64,000 bases of DNA from Diatrype stigma. Its lineage: Eukaryota; Ascomycota; Sordariomycetes; Xylariales; Diatrypaceae. The first letter of the stretch is position 1, and the number at the start of each line of letters is the position of its first letter. The translations under genes and the position numbers were made by a program. Below, in pieces: positions 1-12,800 of this stretch. Where the stretch lies: contig JAKJXP020000155.1 in assembly GCA_022225965.2 (NCBI GenBank), positions 1-64,000 of the forward strand, in the 5' to 3' direction. The notes under the pieces were generated by a model that saw only the letters and a program-made list of their open reading frames with translations, was not told where the DNA came from and searched no databases.

Positions 1-1528
1 TGATTAACGGGGGTGGGGCGTTGCGGCCCCCCCCCCCCCCCCCCCCCCCTTTTCAGTCAAAATATGCCTCTCTGAGCATGAGGACATGAACGGTCCTTTG
101 GATTTGGAAGACGAAATTTTTATTTCCTCAGAGTAAGAGGACCGTGTTGCACCTTAAATAAAAGTCCCGGCTTTATAGGCGCCCGTGGGAGTCAGCACCC
201 GCAACATCCCGCTCGTCGTGGAGTATAACGCCCTTATTCATATATCTAGGGACCTTCTTAAGTTCAACTGGCACTATGGCAAGGTGTCTAAGAACCTGGA
301 CAACTAATATACCAAACCAGATTGCCCCCTATAACAAGGGGTGAATCCTAACCCATCTGTAGTGGTCTTAAAGATATGATTGAGGTTTTTGTCTATCTCT
401 GCAACAACCAACCAAGCAAGCAAGCCAACAAAGCCCAAACTAATGTCCGAGCCTCTTCGCCGTGTTAGGCGAATAACCCGGCGTATAGCTCGATCAACCA
501 CTACTCGTGTAAGATATAAAACAGTGTCTATCAACTACCCATGTAGTAGAACAGCCCAGTTTCCCGTCACTAACACCAGGTGGCAAACCCCGTCGTCGCT
601 TTTACCGTCTGGAATATGTAACTACATGTGCACGTACGCATGCCGGAAACTGCAACGCGTTCGTCTGCCTTTCTGTTGGCTAACTGGCCGGGTCCCAAAT
701 GCAAACCCGCCTGCCGGCGGCCGCAATGCCTTGCGCCGGAACAATGCCTGAGGTCGGGCGGCTTCACGCAGGCGTCTCCCGCGAACGGCGGTCCGGGGCT
801 CGGATGACCGGGACGATGGATGGATGGATGGATGGGTGGGTTTACGGGCCCGAGACTGGCGAAGCAGACGGTCGTCCTGTCTATCTGTCTGTCTATTTGT
901 TTTACTCTTCTACATATACCTTCCTGTCTGATTGCTTCTGTGCGTCTTGCCCTATGGGACAAAAAGCCCCCCCCCCCCCCTACGCTATTACACCAGGTCA
1001 CGGCCTACCTAGGTACACTCAACTTAACGAAATGCGCGCAGTGACCCCGTTCGAAAGGCGCCCATTTATCTAGTCCAGCTATTTGATCACCTGTCGAAGG
1101 CTCCGAGCCGTAGCTGGACTACTACCCGCTTAATCCCCCAGGAGGCGCTCATCTCTCAGGAACAATCAGTTAACTACACGACGAGCTTTAGTCACCAGCA
1201 GGACCAACCACCGTTTCTTCGGTCTAGTTAGCGGTCCCGCACCACTTACCTAGGCAGTTGAGCTTGAAACCCACTGCGTCTACGGCGGCAGCTTCGCGGC
1301 CTTCTCTCCCGAAGGCGTCGATAGGTTAGTCCTTACCTACCTAGGTACCCAGGCATAGCTTTCTTTTGCTTGCGGGCGTGAGACATATAGTATATATATA
1401 TCATCTCCGGGCTGTCATTTCTGTCTCAGTCTCCGCGTTCGCCGCTTGAGCGAGGGACCATCGACCATCTGGACAGTGCGAAAGGGGTGGGGGTAGGCTA
1501 TGCAGGGCAGGCCGGGTGGGTATGCAGA
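1..1528. other. intergenic, no supported gene
   Basis: The left edge holds a 23-base poly-C tract (27-49) followed by a pyrimidine run ending in an acceptor-like TTTTCAG at 50-56. Two short open stretches follow (57-132 and 179-307) with a GTAAGA donor between them. Their reading frames do not join across the only obvious intron, so no gene is called. A GGAT microsatellite lies at about 814-840. The rest is unremarkable and broken by stops in every frame. Confidence 0.5.
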
Positions 1529-1530
1529 TA

Positions 1531-1748
1531 CCGCCTATTTTGACCTGTGAGTTATGGGTCTACACGGGCCTTTTTCTGGGGAGTAGATTACCTAAGCTGT
1601 ATACAGTTTAGGTAATTTGTCAAATTATATACAAACTCTACAGGGGAAGTGTGAAATGAGTGTTCCGCTATATCCAAGAATAGTTAAATGATCTACTCCC
1701 CAGAAAGAGGCCCGTGTAGACCCATAACTCACAGGTCGAAATAGGCGG
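1531..1748. mobile_element. MITE-like element with long TIRs and TA duplication
   Basis: Two arms of about 60 bases (1529-1589 and 1690-1750) are reverse complements with only two internal mismatches plus one at the inner edge, all T against C. The arms are bounded by TA on both sides (1529-1530, 1749-1750). That matches the target duplication of Tc1/mariner-type elements. The roughly 100-base centre has no ORF and contains a near-perfect 30-base palindrome at 1587-1616. No transposase is present, so it would be non-autonomous. The inverted repeat is certain; the Tc1/mariner assignment is inferred only from the TA flanks. Confidence 0.85.
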
Positions 1749-1750
1749 TA

Positions 1751-4700
1751 CCTCTCAGCGAGTGAGAGAAGCGGCCTGCTCTACGTACTTTGAAGATAGT
1801 TGGAGCCTGATCCGTCCCGCTCTTTGGTATGCCTTTTTTATCCACAAGGCGGCGCTCGCACGCCTTAGCGCTGGGGCTGAAGCCTTACTACAAAGATAGC
1901 CCTCAGCCCCCCTCCCCTTTCCGCCTCCGCAGTCGCCGCTGAAGAGATAGATCGACCCAGATTCGTAGGAGCGAGAGCGAGATAACTTGCATGGCACCTA
2001 CTAACTGGGAACTAGCAAAATATAGCGCAGGTGATATACACATCTAAGCCTCGTGATGAACCTTCTTTTTGCCGGCCCTTCTCTCTCCTGCCTGTGTCTA
2101 GCGCATCTACATATATATACATCTACATATAGATACCCGGCATCGGTCGGCGCAGGCTAGTTGTTTTCGTGTTCCGCCCCAAGTCAACCAGTCCAGAGGC
2201 ACTATGTACGCCATGATGTCTATCCTACCTCGTGTGCGTATTCCCTCTCCGAGCCTGAGGGTTCACTGCTAGGGAGTTCCAGGTATGCATACCCGCCATT
2301 GCCCGTTCCAGAAGGAAAGGAGCGGAGAAAAGGAAGGGAGGAAAAAGCAACGTTCGTTAGTCCTTTCAGCCCGTGGCGTTCGTCTCGCGAATCACGGAGA
2401 GCTTCACAGGAATAAGGAGGGGTATACCAGATAACCACAGTAGCCAGCCAGCTGGCTGGCTGGCTTACATAGCTACACTAGGCAATAGTAGCTATGTACC
2501 TAATAAACATACATTTTCATCACAGCTTTTAAGCGCCGGCAACGCAACCCCATCCCGGCCGTTCGTTCGTCCATCCGTCCGTTCGTTCGTTTTGGCTCGG
2601 GTGGCTTTCTACTACTTGCCCTCCCCTTCTCCAACCCCTTCCCCAATCCTGATAGAGTTCTCACGTAACTGAAATCCACATGGCCGCTAAGTTTAGGGAC
2701 GTATGTAGGTCCGATACCTCCTAGCCGAGCTAGCCAATAGACTAGGTGGTAACAGCAGCAGCCAGGGCATCGACGGACCCGAGACGGTGGGATCGAGCGA
2801 GAGCAGCAAGGACAAGGAGAAGGGGGGGAAAGCAAAAATAATCGAAATGGCTTGCTGGAAGCCCGCATGTATCCATTCTTCTAAGGCACCTAATAATAAG
2901 GCTGATTGCCTACGTGGTTGTTGTTCCTGTCCTTGGTATTTTCGGGACCGGAACTTTCCATCGCACCACCCCCCTTTTCCACACTCTCTTCGTCCAATCC
3001 CTTTCTCGCGTTGTACGTTAGGCTAACAGCAGAAGGAATCACCTATTGTTATTTTGTCTTTTCATGCGTAACGGTTATGTAAGTAAGCTTTTAGGTTTGT
3101 AAGTAGGTCGGCAAATAGGCAAGCAATTTAGTTTGATTCGAAAATAGCAACAATCAACTATTGTGCGCTGCTGCTGCGCGCAAGTTCTTCAGTCAATGGG
3201 AAGGTTGCCAAGCGGGATAGCTGAGAAGGAAGACGCTGCTGTTCACGCTCCCCAGACGCCTCGTTCGTCTATTCCTTCTCCTCGACGGCAGCCACCGAGT
3301 TACTCGGCGACTTGCTTATTTCCATATACCGCCTCACCTCTCCATGCCGGTTATGCTTCCTACCCAGCATAGAGCCAAGAGAGCCAGGCAACTGTTTCAT
3401 AACAGCCTCGACCCTCCGCGCTAGCTCCTACGTAGTCTTGGGGTTCCAGGCTTTTCGACTAAGTGCGCAGGCAGGCTGGGTTGATTGAAGGAACGTGCCA
3501 TTCATATAGCTCCATGTATGGTACTTTCAGCTGTTTACGCCCCGTTGGGCCCGTCTGGGGAAGACGAGGGGGGGCCCTTACAGTCAATGATACATGGTGT
3601 ACCTTTACCTAGTAGGCCTTGAATATCTATCTGGCCTTGTACGTTAAACATGTCAGAACCTTTCGTTGACATGGCATAGGGCTGTTAGTGCTGCGTGTGC
3701 TAGAGCTATGGGTTGGTTTCATGTTGGTCTGCCAATCTACATTATGCTGTAGTCGTATAATCCATCGGCCCTTATGCCGTATTTCACCATATCCCCCCTC
3801 TCTTCCTCTCAGACACGAACCTGAGCTCAGACGAACCCGGGAGGGCATAGTTAAGGGCTACGTACTGATGGTCAGTAGGTAATAAGAAGGCTGCGTAAGT
3901 GATTATGCTGTAGGCTTAGCAGAGTAGGCTCCATGAGCACCATTGTTGTAGTTATGTAACGGGCCCTAGTCTAGAAGATCCAGACTCCCCCGGGGCCCTG
4001 ATAATACATAAGTATCAACATCGGGTCGAGTTGAATAGAGAAAAGGGGGTGTGAGGGGTAGTACATTAGGTAGTAGGGCGAGGCAGGCAGGCAGGCACGT
4101 GGGCGCCTCGTCGGGCCTCATCGTCGCAGGGGGGCGGGCCCCCCGGAGAAGAGAAAAAGAACGTGGTGATGGTTGGTGACGGGGATCAGTGATTGGCAGA
4201 AACTACCTAATGATAGCAGATCGAGGTCGCGAATGGACTTTACGGAAAAGTCCGCTCGCGCATTTTGACGGAATTAGGCAATATGTGGGGGAGTAGAGCA
4301 GGTCGGCAGGCATCAGGTACCTATAGGCAGGTAGGGCCAACTATAGGCAGACACCTGAAGAGAGCTCCCTGGCCCCTGTAAACTACCTAAACTAACTACC
4401 TACCTGCTAACTACCCACCCATAGCTATGTACCTACTTACATGTAACTACATACCTCCATCCATATACCTAGATGGCTAATCATACCTGCCTATCACCAC
4501 CACGACGATCACCACTACCTATATTTGATACCACCACCACGACGAAAAACACAGATATAATACACACGAAATTCTATATTGCGATCCAGGTACATCGGGT
4601 ACTTCGAGCCTCCCCCAGAGAGTTGCGGGTCACTATCATATACCATCAAGGCTTAATGCACAATGTTCGACTAGATACGAAATCCTCAAGGATTGATCTC

Positions 4701-7700
4701 CTTCCTAGAAACGCGTGGCCTCGTCGCTTGTTGCTGTTGATACCATGCCGGGACCGAGCTTTCTTCTACGTATGTACTTGTCCAGGTACGCATGCATGCA
4801 TTGTACAATACGCAAGTGGCTCTTCGGCAGCCGCCCTCCTGAGACCGAAGCGCTGGGCTGGCTCTCAGCCCCCACCACCATCACTCACCACCGTTATAGG
4901 GGATTAGGGGGGCCGACTATATGCATGGAACTTGTCCCGTAGGCCCGTAGGGCGTAGTTAGTCGTCTGGCGGTCGGGGAGTTTCTATTTGGTTACCCGTT
5001 ACCTACTACCTGTTGAGGAGGTAGGCATGTAGGCTGTATGCTGTATGCTGTATGATGGATGGTACGATGCGTGCGGACTCGAAGTTGTACGAGTGCACAT
5101 GTCATGTATGCTTGTGTGTGTTCATGCGTGCGGCTTAAGCCTCAAGAGCTTCCGGGATAACATATAAACTAACAGAGCCAAGACGGAGCAATTACTGGTG
5201 AGCTGAGTGGTTACGAGAAAGTGTTATTTTCTTTCCTGGTATGTTACGCCCCTTTTTGGCCAATAACCAACGTATATATAGTTTTATGCAGGGGATTTTC
5301 GTCGAATTGCTGTGCCATCTACATAATTAGTACGTAAAATGCGATGTGCTATCCGGGAAATGGGATTTACAATGCGCATTGTTTGTTGGAGTTATATCTG
5401 CGTGATCTGTTAGTCAGGTTGGTGAACCAACTGCAGAAGATGCTGTGCCGCTTTCCGACATGATGGGCGTCGAAGACATAGGGAATAGGAAATAGCATGT
5501 GGCCTCGACACCGTAAAATGGGAAAAATGGGGGTCTGCCAAGTCTGCCAAGGCGGTACCTACTGCAGGTAGGAAATAGTAGGTAGCTTAGGGTACCTGGC
5601 AAAGGAAAGGCTACCCGTAGGGCCGTAGCAAGAGATAATAATCATGCTTATATCTGTCTCAGAAAAGTGCATTTTTTCTACGTAGTTTGCATCTTTTTTA
5701 CGGCTCGAGCCTACTCGGGACGCACGCACGCGCCATACGAAACCACCGGCTAACTAACTACATGATCAGGCAGGTACTATTAACTACACGAGACATGTAG
5801 ATTGGCCTCGCTTTGCATTGTGTTTCGAATGAAACCGCAGCTGCCAAGCCAGGGCTAAGAATTCGTGATTCAGCTGCCTGCGACACCGCAAGATGCTGCG
5901 GTTCTACGTAGCCATCGTACGTCTGTGGTAACTAGAACGGCCTCCAGGGATGCGGCTGGCTGAGGGATGAAGTCGAAAAGGTCCATGAGGCGCGCCGTGA
6001 TAGCGCCGAGGAGTCGAGTAAGTCGACATGGCTCGGCATGGCATAACATGGTAGACCGGGCGATGGCTGCACACTGGCGAGCAACAATGAGGCATGTAGG
6101 TATTGTATTGTACGCACTCTGTAGATTTGTCGTCAACGGCCGTCTACTTACTACCTCTTGATCGACGATGAGCCCATCCATTCCACGTCGGCGCTGGTGG
6201 CGTGTATCGTGTCGCCCGCTGTCTTTCATTAGTCCTGCTCGGTGAGGGAGAGCCGTTAGTAATGTCACACTCGCACGAAACCGCTCATATTACCAACACT
6301 TTACGGCTCTAGATTGCCCCCGGGCGGGGGACGTGTAGATGTGCTGCTACACTGTATTGCGACGCGCAGCTAAACTCCGACGAAGGGGATTACAAGTAAG
6401 TAGGTAGGCAGGTAAGGCATGCTGGCTCATAGACGTATAAGGGTGTGAAGGAGGGACGTTGGTGGCCTGGATATACGCACCGTACTTATTAAAGCCGTTG
6501 GCGATACTTTTCGCCCCCAAACCACGTAGATAGCCTTTCGGTCAATGAGAAACGAGAAAGCTGGGCCACATGACTGGAGTTGGGCGGCGGTCACCCTCCG
6601 GTCCATGAACGCGCAATCGATGGGATGCAAGATCATTGGAACGGCCCTTTTCTCTTGTCTGGCCTGCCACAAAGTTATTACATACTTAAAGCCGATGGGC
6701 AATCTCATGTCGTGCACGGCGTGCGTATATCCGTATGTGCAACGTCGTTGGTCCGTCCTCTCTTTTCTCAATCTCAGGACGGCCGTCACGAGCGATACTC
6801 GCGATTCGGCAGCGGCCGGGTGGGATGGGATTGGACCCTGTCTGTCTGTCTGTCTGTCCGTCTAAGAAGAGCTGTCTCGTCCGTCCGTGGCGCTCGCATC
6901 CGATCACTCCAACCTCCCGGGTTCTCCCATTCCGACATGTATCATATATAGCTACTATACAGGCGGGCTTTTCTGTCCCAGCCGTCATGTCTCACTGAGC
7001 TATATAACGGCGGCATATCAAAAGGCTCTAGAAGGATGCCGATTAGAGTAGCAATTGCCGAGGGCTAATTGTATATCGACTAGAATTGAGATGATCCGAG
7101 CCGACCAGCCGGTGTCACAGGCCCGCTACTGTAGCTGCCCGATAATAGACCACAGGTACTCCACACTTTTAGAGCTGCAAGCTTCAAAGTTGTCTTATAA
7201 ACAAGCCATTCAAGAGAGCTTCTCGTGTCCGCAGTAGGTAGGAACTGCAAGAGCGGGTGATAACGCTTTGAAGAATGGGAAGAAATCGTTAAAATACCGC
7301 TTGAGCTGAGTACATATCTTACCTATTTACATGGGTGTCTCATAATCAATATATCAGGTACCATATGCTACCTCTGTTCCTCTTTAAGCTGCTCGAACAT
7401 CAAAGCAAGCTTCTGACGTAATCATTTGGAAGATGGGGTCGAGGTCTAGCTGTGCCATGGCCCTGCGTCCCTGGCATGTCGTGTCTGGTAACGGTGCAGA
7501 TAACAATGCATTATGAACCCCTCACGTGGGATACACAGGGTTGAGTTCTAGTGATGCGAATAATTGTGCCGACTTTCCATTGGGCCCAAATACGAGAACG
7601 GAAAGGACACGGCTAGGCAGGCCAAATGACAGAGCGTCTGTCACTTTTGACACCGCGCGGTGCTTTTTCCGCACATGCTTTTCCCACGCTGCCGGATACG

Positions 7701-9815
7701 GATACCTACCTGGCAAATACCTGCACCGATGATGTGTTTTATACTTGTGTACGCGCCAGCTTGATACGGGGAAATACGCAAGTTTGGACTTTGGTTCGAC
7801 CTCGAACATATAGTTTGCCTGTTCTGGAACCAACAGTAAGCGGAGCTTGATGGACCATGAATATACCAAGACCAGCTTTAAGACCTCGAAATCTAATTAA
7901 CTCCGGGACTGTGCTGCGGTTTATACCGCGTTCAGTGGAGGCTAATACCTAGAGCCCTGTATGCGTAGTCTCTCTCTTAAAGCCGGATCCTCGGCGGTGG
8001 ATTCGGATTCGGCTACGAGATCTGCGTAGTAATTCTCAGTAGCGCCAGGCTAGCAAGGCGTTAACTCTTCCTGCCATCCTTTAGACTAAAGTACCATAGC
8101 CTCGATAGCTTCTCGATGGGATGTATCCGGCGTAAACAGTGTCAAGGATGGGATGGGTCGTTGCTATCAAGAACGTGATCTTAGCAAAAGGTGTATGCGG
8201 TACTTACTAGGTATCTCTTAATCTGAGCTACGTACTGATTGGCTGGGGACCTGAATTGATGCTAAAATGATGCTGAACGTTCAAAGACAAGGAATGGACA
8301 TTCTCATAAGTTGATCTTGATCACATATATGCATTGTCCCATATGACCCGGATGAGAGCTATCGCTGCTCTGCTTGTGGTTTGACCATATGGGTTCATTT
8401 GAATTCGATGCCTATACAGCCAAAGTAGTAAGAGAAAACAGCATGGTTGCGTGACCTTACGCTTTGCTAGAATCGAGGCCGCTCATTCTGTTGCACAGCA
8501 GTGCGCCTCTTGAGCCGCAATATAACAGTCAAAGGCAAAATTGTAGTATGGTAACTCTGTTTACAGGTCTTCACAATAGGATTGTAGCTGGGCATGCCAA
8601 CGAGTTGTCTCTAGGGGATAACATCTAAGGCTGTCAACATAGTACGTTGCACGTCTTCTCGAGATAGCACTTACACCATACGTCTTTCAGGAAGTGGAAT
8701 TTCGGCATGTACCGTCGCATACTAGACGAAACGGGATAAAGAACGCGGGCGCAAGCTGCTCAGCTGGACGGACGCCTTCGCAGTTGAGCGACTATGCCTA
8801 ACGTGGTCTCGCGGCTAATGACGCTATACGACGTTCGTTGGACGGCCGACTTCTGAGTCTTCGCCGACGTTACACAATGCTGTAGCCGATTGTACCTAGG
8901 GAGACAGGTATTGCGGTTTTCTTTACGGAAGGCAATACAATACAGGTCCACGCGATTGAGGCAGTGAAGTGTGTCAAGAGAGCAATATGCGGTAGGAGGA
9001 GGGAAAGGATTCCTTAGTCTGTTATCATCAGGACCTCCGCTTCGCATGACGGATGTCTTGGTGTTGGCTGCCTAGCAAGTCTGGGCATCGTATAGGTAGG
9101 TAGTAGGCCGGCATGTACCGTGCCCAACTGTTAATAAAACACGAATGAATGTATACATGATATGATACATGGGAGGATCAAGGCCGATGAAGCCGAAGAA
9201 GCTACAATGCAAGAGCGGGCAGGAAACCGCGGCGGCAGCAGCAACGGCAGCAGCACAGGGTACAATGTCGTACGTAGAATCGCCTTTTCCGCCTGATTGA
9301 CTGACTGAGTGATTGAATAACCGAGTGACTATATCGTGGCAAGCGAATGAGGGATGAACGAATGATGATGAGACGTGGGCGTGGACGTGGTGACTGGCGG
9401 ATGTGAACGTCGACGTCGACATTGCTGTTGTCGTTGTCGGTCGTTGTCGTGAACGGTCCAAGCTAACAGCCAACAACTAGTTAATTGATTGATTGACTTA
9501 GATCTGTGATCCGTCGGATTGCAGATTTCACACCCGCAGTGCCGACCGCCAATCCCCCATACAAGAGGTTGCATAGTGAGGGAAAGACCCCTGCAAAGAG
9601 CGGTGGACTTTCGACCTGCATGGGCTTCGCCTCAAGGGCCTTCTCCACCGGTACCCCACACTCGGGCTGGCTGGATCTGTGTTCAGTCCCAGTGTTTGGC
9701 TGTCTGTCCCGCACCTTGCGCACCATGCCCAGCACCATGTGAGTCTTCGGTTGGGTCTGCCACACTCGAGTACGTACATACATACATACCTACATACCCT
9801 GTAAGTAAGTACATA

Positions 9816-9856
<41 letters not shown>

Positions 9857-12800
9857 TACGACCTACCTACGTACGGTAGCATCGTGCCATGCCATATCAT
9901 ACGCCATCTGCCATCTGGCCCTCTCGCCCTCTCGCCAAACACTGGATTGGGTAAAAGTGAAGACGAGAAACACCAATGACACCAGATGAGAGCGCACCAG
10001 TGTACCGAATCGAGGGGTGCCCTCTGTAAGTCTCTCGAAATTGTGTAACATACCGATACGAAAGAAGCCTCACCCGGCAACAATGAGACCCGGCAACAAT
10101 GAGCACACTCCTACATACGTAACTGAACACTGACGATACCGACTTCCATGCATGCCCAGACATGCCAGGGCGATTTACGACGCCCTTCACGTCTCCCTAC
10201 ATACTACCAAGTACATGTAGACGCAGATATGGAACATACCTACCCAGCCCACGTACATACTACTTACGCACATTACGCACATGCGTCCAGGCATAACGTA
10301 CCTACGTACGTACGAGCTGAAGCTTGGCTTGGGTTCGTCAATGCCTACTTTCCGGTAGGTATGTAATCAACCTGTGAAATAGCGCATGCATTGCTCTTAT
10401 AGCTAGCCCTACCGCTAAATGAGGGAAGCCTACCTAGGTATGTATGACTTGCGTATAATCCTTCAGAATAAGGTACCTACCTACTCCAGGGGGCTTACTA
10501 TCAGAAGGCTATGTAGTTAGTTCGGCTGGTGAGGGTATAACTGATGCTCGATATTGATATCACAAGCACGAGGGAAACACAAGCGTGCTGCGTAACGCCG
10601 TGCCCTGCCGCCCAAGCTAGGTTGATCGTTACCTACCTACGTGAACACACGCATGCACACATGCAAGAAGGCAGGTAGGTAGGCAGTATGCGGCGCGATT
10701 GTACTCGCCTTTACAATGCAGCGGTTCACGTACCCAGGCTTTTTTCGCCTTGCCTTACCTTGCCCTGCCTTGCCTGCTTCCTAGCTTCCCGCCCGCCCGG
10801 CTGCCCTCTTTGCCTGTATAGCAGCATATATCGATATATTTGTTGTGTTGGCGACAAGGAGGCGGGCGATTGGGATGGAGGTCGGTTGGAAACAAGATGT
10901 CCGGCGGCTCTGGCAGGAGTTCGCGAAAACGTCACATGCATATTGGTTCGAATCAATGTCTCATGCGGGGGAGACGGATCTCTGATAACGCGGTGCGCTT
11001 GCGCTCGGCGCCCCTTGGTAACCGGCGAAAGCGTTGTTGCCCGGCCGTGGGTAGGTAGGTACTAGGTAAGCAGGCAGGCAATGTCGGTTGGTGGTACCTA
11101 CATACGCAGGTAATCAAGCAGGTCAATCAATCGTCTCGTAGTCATAACCTTAAAAGTACACCGTACACTGAAACTGTATCCTCGAGGACCCTCAAGCTCC
11201 ATGACATCGACGGATGGCGCTGGAGGCTTCAAACTCCCGTTTCGGCGACCTGAACTGGGCGCCTCCTATATCTGGCGTTGCTAAGGGCCTATCAGCTACG
11301 GAGGCGTCCGGAGAAACCAAGGTTCGTTCCCGGCGCTCTATAGGAGGCCAGTGGGCAGGTTGTCTGTCACGTAGCAGTCACATTGGATAGGAGGAGGTAG
11401 TATAACCGCGTTGTATTAGCAGGCGGTAGTTGGCTGGTGCTGCCGCATGACGGCCCCAAGACCAAGGGGCTGCTGCCAAGCAAGCTGGGTCATCCTGAGC
11501 AAGCTGGATCATCTTGAAGCGGGCAATACATCAACCGCGGAGAGCATGCGTAGTTTCTCCCGCCAGTATCGCATCGCCCTGCGTGCGCATTGCCGTGACC
11601 CACGATGTTTATACGCATGTAGCGTTATTTTTGCCTACAATCTGCCTTGCAGTGGAAGACAGAATCGCATATTGCCTCATGTAGTCTTGGGCCTTTGCGC
11701 CTGAATGCTTGCAATTCTGCCTACTATGGTAGGTAGATCATATGATGGTATGATGCCATGGCTACCTAGACTGGCCTATACAAAGCCCCGTCCTCCCATC
11801 GGGTACGGTATCCCTCGCCAAGGTCGCCGTGTGGGGTCACAAGATGTTTCCTTGAATCCCTAGGAAATGCAATCTCTTCCCCAATTTACCCGCGCAGCCC
11901 ACGCATGGCGGTAGTTACCTCATGTACACTGCCTACCCGACTATAGGTATGTAGAGCTGGTAGAGGTAGCTCAGCCCTATGGGTGAGCAAGAACATGTGG
12001 CCGCGGCGATTCCGAGGACGAATGTAGTCTTCTGTACCGTGGCCCGTGGGCTCCCTACGTAGCTTGAGGGCAACGTACCTATGTAGGCCAAGGAAAGCAA
12101 TTCATATCTATCTGCATCAACAATTCGATCAGGATGTAACGCCTTGCCGACCGCCAGACCGCCAGACCCCAAAGTTCGAGCCGGTCGGTGCCGGCTCTTG
12201 CTGGCTGGCTGGCAGTCGAGCCGTGCGAGGAAATGCAGGAAATACTATAGGCACAGAGTAAAGGTTGAGGCCCGAAAATTCACAAGGCAACTGATTGCGA
12301 TCCTCTGGCCCACTATCAGTGGGCTAGGGGAAATCGCTGAACCACCTCGGCACCAGCTCCCAGAGCGCCTGAAGCGCACACTACTAGCTACACACCCATA
12401 ACAGTGCAACACATCCGTGATAAGGATTAGCGTGGGGTTGAGAATATTGGAAAACAAATGCAAAGTACTTGCATATTAATACCCACATACGTAAACACCT
12501 ACTCGGTAGGTAGTTATACATATCCCTCTTGACTAAAGGGCGTATCGGGCGGCATTCATGGACATGATTTAGGTACTATATTGCACAGTACTGAGGGCGA
12601 GTGGCCTATAGTCCAAAGCCATGAGTGTTAACGTTATAGTATTTCTGTACTATTTGCTACTCACAACAAATATCCATCTGTCCGCCCGTTGACAAAGTGT
12701 GCATCGATAAATGCGAGTAAATGCGACACGGTCACCTCGCACATATGCGACCAACCAAAAAGAACATTGGAACTTGGAAGCGTTAGAGTGCACCTGAATT

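Noticed and set aside
7020..8165. Minus-strand frame that reads protein-like for about 380 codons with repeated in-frame stops, tempting as a RIP-killed gene
   Set aside because: About 13 stops in 380 codons is not significantly below the random expectation, any stop can be explained by C-to-T change, and no family similarity was seen.
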